This document shows positions 34,080-45,783 of a stretch of DNA of 64,000 nucleotides, in pieces. Each line of letters starts with the position of its first letter. The first letter of the stretch is position 1. Below the pieces are notes generated by a model that saw only the letters and a program-made list of their open reading frames with translations, ran no database searches and was not told the origin of the DNA. Made by a program: the position numbers and the translations under genes. Origin of the DNA: Leucaena leucocephala (lineage: Eukaryota > Streptophyta > Magnoliopsida > Fabales > Fabaceae); NCBI GenBank assembly GCA_037074615.1, contig CM073535.1, forward strand, positions 12,191,001-12,255,000, given 5' to 3'.

Positions 34080-37000
34080 AGAGATGTGACTCTGATAAGT
34101 CTAGAATATGATATCATCCTAACTTAGACAAACGTAGACGAAAGAAAAAGTTAGGAAACATAACATATCTGCATTACTTTAGACATACTATGCATACTTC
34201 AGATACATTTACCCTATGTTCATATTATAACCACAAGGGTCACTCCACTACGTCTTGTTATCATAAGAAGAACAGACCCTACGGCACATTAAAATGGGTT
34301 TCAAAAAGCACTTATGTACTTACGATAATCCAAACAAAGCTAAAAGGACCCAATAAAGTCTAGGTACCTAAAGTGAAATGATTTTGCTTCATGTTTATCT
34401 TAAAACATTCAATACCAATAAATGGTACATTGACAGTGGATACTCTAGACATATGGCCAAAGACACAGAGAAGTTCCTTAAGCTTTATCATAAGGAAGGC
34501 GAAAAACTAACTTAAGAGGAAATCGATCTAGGAAGATTGCTGGTATTGGAGAGGTTAAAAGTAGAGAATGGTTGAAAGTGGAAGATGTATATTATGTGGA
34601 AGGATTATGCCACAACCTCTTCAGTGTGAGTCAAACTGCGGATAAAGAAAATTGGATAATTTCTTATTCAAAAGAATACCAAATAGTAAGCAAGAAAGAC
34701 CTTCTACTTAACAAGGAAAGCTTGAATGCAAAACTGCGTGCTCCAAGGGACAGTAATTGTTACACTATTTCTATCAATTAAAATTCACCTAAAAATTGTT
34801 TTATGAGTAAATATGAAGAAAGTTGATTATTCATCAAGTTTAAAAACTAGTCAAGAAAGATTTATTAATTGGTTTACCTGAAGTCAAATATGAAATTAAT
34901 ATTGCTTGTGAAGCTTATCAAAAGGGGAAACAAGCAAAATCCTCCTTTCAATTAGAGAATGAAGCCTCAACTAAAAACCACTCCAATTATTCAATATGAA
35001 TTTGGTTGGTCTATCAAGTGTTAAAAGTTTAAGAGAAACTTTTATACTCTGGTGATAGTTTATGACTATTCAAGATTTTCTTAGACTTTATTCCTTTCAT
35101 CCAAAGATTATACTTTTAATGCTTTTCTTATGTTTGCCAAAAAGGTACAAAATAAGAAAGGTATTACTATTGTGTCATCAGGGTTGATCACATAGGAGAA
35201 TTTAAGAACACTGAATTTATTAAGTTCTGTGACAACTATGGAATTGGTCACAACTCCTCTGCACTAAGAACACCAACACAAAATAGAGTTGTTGAAAGAA
35301 AAAATAGAGCCCTCATAGAGATGTAGAGTTATTCTTATTGACAAGGGTGTCTCACAAGTTTTTAGGGCTGAGGCTATAAACAAAACATGTTATATATCTA
35401 AGTCTACATTAGACCACTTCTCAACAAAATACTATATGAGTTCTACAAAGGACGCAAGCCTAATTTCACTCATATGAGGATCTTCAGGAGTAAATGTTTC
35501 ATCCATAACAACAATTAAGAAAAGTTAGGTAAATTCGATCCTAAATTTGATGATGGTATTTTTCTTGGCTATTTTAATCGTAGTAAAGCATATAAACTTT
35601 TTAATAAAAGAACATTTATGATAGAAGAGTCTGTGCACGTAGTGTTTTCTAAAATAGAGCCAATTTCAAAGCCTCTAGATGATAAAGCTGAGATAATACA
35701 GGGTTTTGAAATACTAAAATTTAATAAATAAAATGAACATGTAGTTGATTAACCTAGTAATCAAACTAATGAGTCAAAAAAAGATCAACCTATAGCTTGG
35801 AGTCATAATATAAATTATCCTTTGGATTAAGTTATCGGTAAAGTAGATGAAGGAGTAAGAACCCAATGAAGGGCATTTATCTGCATTTATTTCTAACATT
35901 GAACCTACCAATATAGATGAAGCACTGTCATTAGTTCTAAGATAGTTGCTATACAGGAAGAGCAAATCAATTTGAAAGGAATCAAGTTTAGGACTTGGTA
36001 CCTAGATCCAATGATCATCCAGTCATTGGGACTAAATGGAAATTCAAGAATAAACTTGATGAATCTAATGTAATTATTTGAAATAAGGCTAGATTAGTTG
36101 CGAAAGGCTATAATCAAGAAGGTATTGGTTATGAGGAAACCTATGCTCTAGTGGCAAAAATTAAAGCCACACGAGTACTCTTAGCCTTTGCATGCATTAA
36201 ATATTTTAAACTCTATTAAATGGATGTCAAAAGTTCTATTTTTAATGGTTATATAATGGAATAGGTCTACATAGAAAAATCTCCTAGTTTTGAAGATCGT
36301 CATTTTCCAAACCTTGTTTACAAACTTAAGAAAGTATTATATAGGTTAAAACAATCTCCTAGAGCTTGGTATGATTGTCTCTGCAAGTTCCTAATAGTGA
36401 AAGGCTTTAAAAGAGGAAAAGTAGATATTACTTTGTTTATAAAAAGAAACAAATATGATCTTTAGTAGTTCAAATTTATCTTCAGTGCTACTAATGAGGA
36501 TATTTGTCAATAATTTGCCAAGTTAATGTAGGGAGAGTTTGAAATGTTAATGTTGGGAGAATTGAACTTCTTTCTTGGACATCAAATAAAACAATGAAAG
36601 AATGGCATCTTCATTTCACAGACAAAGTACTTGAAGGAACTATTCAAAAAGTTTGGGTTGGATCAAACCAAAAGTGTCTCAACCCCGATGAGTACTAGTA
36701 CCATGCTAGATAAAGGATTATAAGGGAAAAGACTTAAACATTACAAAATATCGAGAAAATATTAGATCTCTTATATACCTCATCGCAAGCAGACTAGACA
36801 TACAATGTGAATTCCTTCGTGACTATCTAGTCTCATGGTTCAGTAAGAAGCAATACACAGTGGCTATCTCATCAACATAAGTTGAGTATTTAGTTGTTGG
36901 AAGTTGTTGTGCCCATGTACTATGGCTCAAACAATAACTTCAATATCTGGGAACACATTTGAGTGAGATTCCAATTCTCTATGATAAGATAAGCACAACG

Positions 37001-37210
37001 AGTATGTCAAAGAATCCTATACTTCATTATTGGATAAAGCATATTGATATCAGCACCATTTTATAAGAGATCATGTGTAGAAGAAAAATATAAAAATTGA
37101 ATTCATCCCAACTTATCTTCAATTAGCAAATATTTTCACTAAACCACTTGCTCATGATCAATTCAACTACATGAGGGGAGAATTGGGAATACTAAATCCC
37201 AATGAACTGT
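34080..37210 (+). pseudogene. Ty1/copia (SIRE-like) gag-pol relic
   Basis: Broken frames give, in order: a decayed Gag knuckle (HKGHSTTSC near 34225); protease region with KWYIDSGYSRHM near 34420; the segment VEDVYYVEGLCHNLFSVSQ (open frame 34572-34781); integrase-like TPTQNRVVERKNR near 35275; reverse transcriptase RLVAKGYNQEGIGYEETYA near 36090 and LYRLKQSPRAWYD near 36340; RNase H-side motifs and a terminal ANIFTKPLAHDQFNYMRGELG near 37130-37190. Order and wording are those of plant copia elements and closest to SIRE/Maximus as I recall that lineage. Dozens of stops and indels and a deletion around the second half of RT show a long-dead copy. No LTRs for it were found. Confidence 0.9.
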
Positions 37211-37474
37211 AAGGATTATATGTTTACACAGTTTTTGTTTTAAGCTTTCTTTTAGCCTTCATCCTCTCAAAATAATTGATCAATGCTTATGTTTTGATGA
37301 TTAAAGTTGCTAACTAAAGCTTTAGAGTGTATAGTTAAATTTTTGCAGGATGATATTTTATTCGATTGAAAAATAGAAGCTAATAGAGGATGGATTAATC
37401 CAATACTTAATTGATTAAAGGAGGGAGATAACTTTATTATTGTTGAAATATGAGTTAAATATGTTATTTTTATT
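37211..37474. other. Unassigned AT-rich stretch after copia pol
   Basis: It may be the 3' non-coding part of the copia relic. No motif, ORF or LTR end was recognised. Confidence 0.4.
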
Positions 37475-37955
37475 AAATTAATTGATTAATAGTTTGATTA
37501 ATTGAAATTAATCGAATACCTAGTCGGTTAATCAATAAAAATGGTGATGTGTTTGCTTAAATGTCAAATTAATTGATTAACAGTTCCATTAATTAAAATT
37601 CATTTAACAGATAATCGACTAATCATAGTTGAAAATGTTTTTAAAAGCTGTTTTACTTTGAAATTAATCGATTAAGAATTTGATTCATGCTAGTCAATCA
37701 GCTAATTGATTAATGGATATTAAATATGTGTTTTTATTGTTTTCTTGATAATCGATTGACTATTCAATTAATGTTAATTAATCAAATATCTACTTGATTA
37801 ATCAATGGTAAATTAGTGTTAGAAGTTGCTATTGTTTCAAATTAATCAATTAACTATTTGATTAATTAGAATTAAGAACACTCAATCAATTAATTTATTT
37901 TTGCATGTGCATATTTGAACAAATTAATCATTAGTTAATTGATTAATATTGGGAT
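37475..37955. repeat. AT-rich minisatellite, about 90 bp period
   Basis: Units start near 37475, 37566, 37661, 37746, 37839 and 37921, each opening with AAATTAATYRATTAA and containing further TTAATCRATTAA-type words in both orientations. Spacing varies between 82 and 95 bases. Confidence 0.65.
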
Positions 37956-38151
37956 TTATCAGTTGTTAGTCATGACTCTTTACTATTCAACTCCAGCCCT
38001 AATCAACTAATCTATAATCTATCTCACTTTGAATTCTCAAAAATCCTCAAATTAATTTATGGGATTGTTTGTGCATCCTTCATAGATCATAACCCACAAA
38101 AAATATCCACAAATTTCTCTATTTTGCCAATCAATCTCTCAATTCATTGAA

Positions 38152-38418
38152 GTGATGGTGAGAAATAAAATCACAAATATCGACAGTTATGAGACTAATC
38201 CTTCCCAATCAGTATTCAACACTTCTCAGGCTTCAATATCAAATGAAAAGAAGAAGTATCAGGCTAAAATGGCCAAAGATGGCCCAGAGGCGTCAAAGGA
38301 AAAGAACAAGGTACCAACGAACAAGGCTCTAGCAATGGGAGCAACCAAGGATAAAAGCAAAGTCCAGATATCTAAGCCATCTCTAAAGTATGTTACAAAG
38401 AGAAAGGCAAAGTCATAA
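38152..38418 (+). CDS. Hypothetical Lys/Ser-rich 88-residue frame
   Basis: The frame starts MMVRNKITNI and ends in a basic tail (KRKAKS). It is strongly biased to Lys, Ser, Ala and Thr and has no recognised domain. A few bases after its stop, the same strand can encode FDTDFDLEL and, in a later frame, a short segment ending RGYEGIG. This loosely recalls N-terminal parts of plant retroelement proteins that follow a basic leader, but the resemblance is weak. It could be the start of an env-like or transposon-encoded ORF downstream of the copia relic, or chance. Confidence 0.25.
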   Translation: MMVRNKITNIDSYETNPSQSVFNTSQASISNEKKKYQAKMAKDGPEASKEKNKVPTNKALAMGATKDKSKVQISKPSLKYVTKRKAKS

Positions 38419-38589
38419 TAGATCAACTTTGACACTGACTTTGATCTAGAGTTGTAAATCTCAAATTTCCCTATCTATATAAGACTGATAGAGGAAAGAG
38501 GTTATGAAGGGATTGGGACATCATCAAAAGAAAAGACAATGGTAGATAAGGCTTAAGTTATATAAAGAGAGAAGGTATAAAGTTGTCAA

Positions 38590-40345
38590 GACAGAGGGAC
38601 TAAACTACAAATAGTAAAAGTTCATGGACTAAACTATAAATGGTGAAAGTCCAAGGACTAAATTACAAATAGTGGAAAATTCAAGGACCTAAGTGGAGTT
38701 TTGAGAATTAAGGTACCAAATTGGAATTTTAAATTTGGAAGAAAGGAACAAAAATAGAATTGCACTTTTGCCAAATTCATGGACAAAAATATAATTATAG
38801 AAAGTTAAGTAAAAAAATGCCCAAAATTGCCCACAAATGTTTTAGTTCCAAATTTTACTAGTAAACAGAGAATAAAATTTAGGCCATGGGTATCTCTCAA
38901 AATTCTGATTTAATCTCCTAATAAATTGATCTTAATTTTAGAAGTCTAGAAATTAGTAAAGTATCTTCCAGGCCTCATAATCAAATGAAATGTTGTAGTA
39001 AATTATTATAATTAATATAAGATGTTCTAGATAGGATGAAATGGAATTTCAATTACGTAATACTTCCATTGAATTTAAATGATGATTTTGTATAGGATTA
39101 AAACCTTGGAAGCATTGAAATTGGGAAAGGGAAATTTTGAAACCCTTTATATTACTATTTATACTAGTGAAAGAGTGATAAGAATTTCATGATTTTGATG
39201 CTTCCAATGGTTTTAAAATAAAAAATTGTGTGGGATTAAGCAGAGAAACAATTAGTAGAAGTATTGGAATCAAAATGAGAAATTTTGAAAGAAAATGCAT
39301 TATTTTTTGGTTCTATCTAGATTTCATGAAAAAGCTAGAAATTCATAATTCTAAGCTCATAAATAGATTTAGAAGGCTAAATTGTGTAGGGTAAAGTGAA
39401 GATATCAATTAATTCAGATGCCAAACCAATTAATAAAAATTAGAGAAAGATAGAGACTTAATGTGCTATAGGATTAGTAAGTAGATTATGTTGGCTTAGA
39501 AATGGATTATAATGAGTATGGTGTTATGCTTGATTAGGACTTGAGTAATATGGTAAAGACGACCACAATGTAAGGAAAATGGAGAAAGGAAAAGAGTAAG
39601 GAAAAGCAAGGAATAGAGGTAGTAAGCTTACCTAAACTTGTATGTGTTGATTGTATGGATGATTGTGTTACGACTTTGTTTATTGATGTTGTTCCTATGT
39701 ATTAGTTGTAGCTCTGTGCTATGATTACTTTGGCCAATTATATTTCATATGTTACATGGAAGCATGCATAATACATTATGTTAACATAATCACAAGCAAT
39801 CACAAATTCCAAGCATTAATGCATACATTGTTTAGTATCATTTACAACTGAGATTTCTCCTGAAATCTCACCCCTACATGTCACAATGATTCTAGTAGGG
39901 TATTCATGTGAAGAAGAAGAGAATGATGCATGGAGAATAGATAGGAAATAGTTGCATAATTGAAATGTATATGTATGTAAAGCAGTTGCTAGAAATTCTA
40001 TTTAAGAATAATGTCCATATTTGAACTGTAATCTTTATGATATACTTAAAAATAGTTAATAATTAAATAAATGTACGATAAATTACCAATACTTAGCTAA
40101 CATGTCAAAAAAAAACTTTGACATCAAGAATTACTTATTTCAATGTCTATACAAATAGAACAAAAATTTCAAAATTAGGGACCAGAAACAATTTTCCAAA
40201 ATATTTGACCAAATGAACAATAAATTTTGACGTCAAGTCTGTACAGATTGATTGAGCATTTGGTCTGAGAATTATTTTTCCCTTAAAATTAATTATGTTA
40301 GCTTAAAATATCCTTTTAACCACTTCATTTCAATTTTTATAGAAT
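38590..40345 (+). repeat. Family-A-like LTR fragment, plus strand
   Basis: It starts with U3-like text (gggactaaactacaaatag) and continues through the R/U5-like parts found at 27280-28590, including the hairpin at 39850-39869. Both ends of the LTR are missing. Confidence 0.65.
39850..39869. other. Conserved LTR hairpin
   Basis: GAGATTTC-TCCT-GAAATCTC: perfect stem with a loop unlike those at 26158 and 29938. Confidence 0.65.
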
Positions 40346-40848
40346 TAAAAAGTCCTTAATAAAATTTCATCTTATTCTAAGGTTTGGAAGATACTTTACT
40401 AATCTTTTCAAACTTTATAAATTCATATTAATCCATCAGGACCTCAAATCAAAATTATGTGTTGCATTAAACTGATAAGAATTATTTTTTCTATTTACTA
40501 GTAACATTTGGGCTAAACTGCTTCTAGCAGTTTTGGGCCTTTTCTAGTTCAACTTTCCCATAATTATAATTTTGCCCCTGAACTTTTGACAAATTGCATT
40601 TTAGTCCCTTAAACTTTTTAAAATTACACTTCTTGGCCCAACATTTTTCTCTACATTTCATTTTGGCAAAACAACTTTGCTAAATTTTGTTTAAGTCCTT
40701 GAACTTTCATTAAAATGATGTTCACATCCCGAAGCTTTATAACTGTATACTTTTCATGTCTTTCTTCAACTTAAAACTTATATAACATTTATCATTTCTT
40801 CTAATCATCATCACAATCCCTTCGAAAACACTTTTTTCTACATGTCCT
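40346..40848 (-). repeat. LTR U3-side fragment, minus strand, facing the previous one
   Basis: The text (for example gaagatactttactaatc near 40388) is the reverse complement of 38950-38968, and the whole fragment resembles 48700-49100 of the family-A solo LTR. It continues after the Athila-like insertion as 59037-59093, which carries the LTR end GGATGTGACA. Confidence 0.7.
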
Positions 40849-42319
40849 TAATAAGACACATTTTGTATATAGTTTCTGTGATATTTTTAAGAGTTTTATA
40901 ACAACTTTACTATTCATTTTATGCCTTAAATTGTACTTTTGTGATAATACATGATTGTGCTAATTAAAGGATAAAATGGTAAATTAACTCTTCTAAACTA
41001 CATATATTTTGTTATTTACTAATTTGGACTTTTACAGTGAGCTTTTATGTTAGATTGCAAGTATTTTGGAAGATAGCAAGGACCAGAAAAAAAAATCACA
41101 AGTCAATGAAAGTGAAACCATGCTCTTGCGACTTTTACTCGCGACCAAAGAGTTCGCCAATCATGACCTTGATTCTTCTGGAATTCTCTCTGTGTTTACA
41201 GGTCGCGACCAAAACATTCATCTAGTCGCGACTAAAATGCAAAATCACTAAAACTGCGCATTTTGAATTTGGTCATACAGAAATAAAAGGAGATGAAGGC
41301 TGTTGTCAAAGGAGAAGGCTAATTTTTGACCTGATTAGGCTAAGAAGCAGTACACGAGCACTCTCTAATCACCTTCTCCACATCTTCCATCATTCTACAC
41401 CTCTCTACAGACTTATCCATATCTCTACACCATCAATCTACCTTCTTCTCATCGTTTCTTCATGGCATCACATCTGGACAACGATTGTAGTACAGCAAGA
41501 GTCATGGGAGAATAAATCTTTAGTCTCTTGGTGATAGATTTGATATCTTGAGCTTATAGACTAAAACAGGGAGATTCTACTATTATAATTTGCATCTTCT
41601 CATGTTATGATTGCTACTATATCTAGGGTTTTCATTTTATGAGCAAGTTTTGAATATCGATTAATCATTATCATATTAGACTTTGAAATTGAATCTAGAT
41701 GATTTGAACATTTTATTTTTAATAGAATATTTCAGTTTTGATTTTTAGAGAGTTGGGTTATTATTAGCGATTGTTGTTAATTAATTCAATTGATTGAAAT
41801 CTAGGGTTTTCAATCGATGACCATTCGAGGGGGTTTTCATCATCTAATTCAACTTACACACTAAGTGGTTTCTGATAGTTCACTAATAGTTCTTAAACCA
41901 ACTTTGATCAAAGGGGTTTAAGGAAAATTATAGTTCTGGACTCAATTGATCGATTGAGGTTTTCTTTGAGACTTAGTGATTTCAAAACCTGATTTTAACA
42001 TGAGAGCAAGGATAGATACGTTTTCTTCATCAAGAGTCTTTCATAACATATTTCTCAAACAAACCAACTCATTTTCATCTTAATCAAAAATCTAAAAACA
42101 TTTACTTTTCTGCACCCTACTTTTATTGCATCAATTACTAAAACCCTAAAAACCATTTTATCCCTGCTCAGGTTTTTCATTGAGTTTGACATCTAATCTG
42201 CTAGGTTTCCAAATAAAAGGCTCTTGGAGAAGAATGATAGGGTTATGCCTTATACTATATTATATTGGGTGCAATTACTTTATTTTGATGGATCGGACCA
42301 TGATAATCCACCCTCATCA
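40849..42319 (+). repeat. 5' LTR of the Athila-like element (1471 bp)
   Basis: It runs from TAATAAGACACA (TG changed to TA) to CCCTCATCA. It is collinear with 32150-33602 and 57738-59036. It has GTCGCGAC words at 41212-41219 and 41225-41232. Short open frames at 41037-41251 are incidental. Confidence 0.9.
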
Positions 42320-42320
42320 A

Positions 42321-42338
42321 TGGTGCCGTTGCCAGGGA
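42321..42338 (+). other. Primer binding site, tRNA-Asp type
   Basis: TGGTGCCGTTGCCAGGGA, one base after the LTR. It differs at two positions from the complement of the plant tRNA-Asp 3' end as I recall it (TGGCGCCGTTGCCGGGGA). Athila/Calypso-type elements use this primer. Confidence 0.85.
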
Positions 42339-42710
42339 GCCAAGTAATCGGTTCCCTAGTAATTGTTTTTCAATTTCATTAGCTACTTGGGTCATTTTTC
42401 TTGTTTTTGTTTGCATTTTAGTTTTTAGTAGTTTTAAAATTGCATTGTATTCTGCACTTTTATGAGTTTCTGCAAAAAATTAGTCTCTGTGAATTAATTC
42501 GTGACCTGATTGCTTCCCTATGAAATTTGACTACTCTGCGAAAATCAGTCGTGACATTTAAAACCTTTAGTTGTGACTATTGCTCTCTGTGATATTGAGT
42601 CGGGACTATAACACACTTTAGTAGTGACTAATTGAAAATTTTATATTGTGCAACTTTCGTGACTAACTTTGACTGATTGCATTGATTATTATCTATTATT
42701 TATGCATTGC

Positions 42711-44774
42711 ATGCGTAAAAGAACTGAACCATTAGTGCCTTTTGAACCTGAAATTGAGAAAAGACTTAGGAGACTAAAGAAGAATTTAGGGAATTTAGAG
42801 AAGAAGAAGTAAAATCTAGTTCCTCCTATAGTATTCCAGAGTCTGAAACTGAACAAAATATGGCTGATATTAGTCATAATGGGCACAATGGGCATGGAGA
42901 AAATGAAATGCCAATGAATACAGAAGATAATAGAAGTGTGAGGAAAATTAATCATTCGCATGTGAATTATAATCCTTATAGTTTCTATATTGAATAAGCT
43001 AATTTTGAGATTAAAGGAGCTTTGATTGCAGCCTTACCTAAATTTTATAATTTTACAGGAGAATATCCATATAGGCACTTACAAACCATGCATATATGTT
43101 CTTCAATGAAGCCTCCAATAACTACACCGGATGATGTCTTAAGGTGTTTCCATTTTACCTTAGAAGGGAAGGCTAAGGAGTGGCTATACAATTTGCCAAC
43201 TCATTTCTCCACTCTTACATGGGATCAGCTGAAGTCAACGTATCTTTAACAGTTTTTCACAACTTCAAAGTCCACTCGAATAAAGAAGGAGATCACTAAT
43301 ATTCTACAACAGGATGAAGAATCTTTACATGAGTATTGGATGAGGTTTCTTAACCTGTTGGCTCGATGCCCTCATTACAACATGACTAAGGCTGATTTAG
43401 TAGACATTTTCTTTCATGCCCTCATTACAACATGACCAAGGCCGATTTAGTAGACATTTTCTTTTATGGTCTACTTCCTCATAATCAGGTTTCCTTGAAT
43501 GCTACAGCAAATGGATCATTGAGAGATAAGACTCCATAAGCAAGTTAAGAATTATTCTAGAAAATAGCCAATGAAGACCATCAAACAGGAGATCTAAGGA
43601 TAATGCACACATCTTCTTCAGGTAATTCAAATGCGATCTTAACTGAAATAGTAGCCTTGGAAAATAGAATGGAGAAGATGATGAATTTGATTAAAAGAGA
43701 GTTCTATTCCAAAAACCAAGTTCATGCAGTGGATACCTCATAAGCCTTGGTTACATGATGTGAATCATGTGGTTTAATGAAGCATGCTACCACTACATAT
43801 GACAGGCAGTATGAAGAAGTGGCAGCAATGTATCAAGGGAAAGATAATCAATACCAGAAGAGAGACCCATACTCCAACACATATAACCCTGGTTGGAAAT
43901 ACCACCCAAACTTTAGGTGGGGTGATAGGCCAAATCAATTCCAAGGAGGTGGTGCTTCCTCAAGCAACTACCAAAATAATGCAAGGTCTATAGTTCCAAC
44001 TCACCCTAATACCTTATTAACATCAAGACCATATGAGACTTCTCAATTGTTGAAGAGTATGGCTACCCAGATGAACAATATAGATTATAGAATGACCAAT
44101 ATAGACAACAAGCTCAAGGAGAATGATGGTCAGTTCGCCTCCATATCTTCAATTGTCCAAAGTATGCAGAAGGATAATCCAAATGTGCACAAAAAACTCA
44201 AAGAGTTAAGTTCTAAGAATACAGATATCACAAGTCACTTAACTCAAGTCTCCAATACAGTGAGTGATATTCAAGGAAAGAGCAGTGGCAGCATACCTTC
44301 GAACATCGTTATTAATTCGAGGGGTCTGAATGCTATATCCCTCAAAAGGGTAGAAAGGTGCAAATTGGGAAATCTGAAAGTGCTAAAGAACAGTAGCTTA
44401 TAATGAAGAAGCCAACCTAAGAGGAGAACTCACAAGCCCAAGTGGAGATACAAGAGTTGTAGGAAAAAGCAGCAACAGTACCAAGTCTAGCCTACAAAGG
44501 AAAGCAACCTGAGAAGCCAGAGTTTAGCAAGCAAGGAGCCTCTATGCATAAAGGTAAGGAGGTAAGTATAAAAGATCTCCCTTTTCCTAACTCCCACTTT
44601 GCTAGAAAGAAAAAGATTGACCCTGATTTTGCAAAAGATGCTGATATTCTATTCAATAAGTTAGAAATAAACATCCCGTTAGTTGAATTCCTCAAGAGAA
44701 ACCCTAAATATGCAAAAAAGTTTAAGGAACTGTGTGCTAATAAAAAGAAGTTTAAGCCTCTTGAGAGAATCTAG
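42711..44774 (+). pseudogene. gag: Athila-type gag, broken
   Basis: It begins MRKRTEPLVPFEPEIEKRLR at 42711, then a frameshift and stops. The Gag core is open at 43022-43249 (LIAALPKFYNFTGEYPYRHL, then AKEWLYNLPTHFSTLTWDQL), the retrotransposon Gag domain pattern. A stop follows, and a 50 bp tandem duplication (43367-43466) shifts the frame. The next open piece, 43777-44403 (208 residues), has YSNTYNPGWKYHPNFRWG and a coiled-coil-like tail. 44544-44774 resembles the Gag-protease linker (PFPNSHFARKKK, then NIPLVEFLKRNPKYAKKFKE). Gag would form the capsid. No zinc knuckle was seen. At least four independent breaks make it inactive. Confidence 0.87.
43367..43466 (+). repeat. 50 bp tandem duplication inside gag
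   Basis: 43367-43416 and 43417-43466 are near-identical (three or so differences), starting TGCCCTCATTACAACATGA. Fifty is not a multiple of three, so it shifts the reading frame. Confidence 0.9.
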
Positions 44775-45344
44775 GTGAGTGCTGATGTGTCATCACTCTT
44801 TAAGGCTAAATTACAGTTAAGTGCTAAGACCCAAGATCCTACACAATCCCATGCACTATAGGAAATATCCCTATTATGGGAGTGTTACTAGATCTAGCGG
44901 TAGCCATTAATGTAATGTGAAACATCCTTCTTTTCTTACATCTTAGGGACCAAATAGTAGCATCTGGAACCAATTCTAAGGTCATTGAAGTCAAATTACA
45001 TAATCTGGAATTTTACTCTATCAAGTACTGTTCACTGTGTAAATTCTAAAGGAGTGATCTGACTTCTAAAAATCATAACTAATTCTAGCAAAATAGAAAT
45101 GAAGTGGTTTAAATTGCTACACAAAGCTAACTTAATGCTCTTTTAGGGAAAAATAACTCATTGACCACTCTTTGACTTAGTCAACGTCTAAAGTTTACTG
45201 TTCATCCAACATTTTTCCCTAATTCTAGCATTTTGGTCCTAACTTTACATAACATTTGTATTATCCAATCCCCAGCTTTTCTTCATGCTTCTTCAATCCT
45301 TTCCTACCATAAACCTGTGGGATTGGGATTACATGGAAGGGGAT

Positions 45345-45364
45345 GAGATTTTTGGGGAAATCTC
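45345..45364. other. Conserved LTR hairpin, family B, copy 1
   Basis: GAGATTT and AAATCTC, a seven-base perfect stem, around a six-base loop. Confidence 0.6.
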
Positions 45365-45783
45365 AGTAGCAAACGGTACTAAACAATGCATGCATTAATG
45401 TACATATTGGTGCTTGCTTGTGAAAGTATTAACATTGTGTAATGTGCATGCTTCCATGTTACATATCAAATATAATTGGCCAAAGTAATCATAGAAATAG
45501 AGCTTCAAATATAAGCACATATGCAACACAATTCAACAAAGCCATAGCGCAATCAAGCATGACATTTAATGCATACAACTTTAGAATCAGTTTACTACCT
45601 GACATGTAGCCTTTTCCTCTATCTCTTAGCCTTTTCTCTAAGGTTCTTTCTTGTCATAGTTTTTCCCTAATTCTAGCATTTTGGTCCCAACTTTACATAA
45701 CATTTGGACTATCTAATCCCCAGCTTTTTTTCACGCTTCTTCAATCCTTTATCATCATAAACCTATGGGATTGGGATTACATG

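Noticed and set aside
42689..42961. 90-codon minus-strand frame
   Set aside because: Antisense to the Athila gag start region; no domain.
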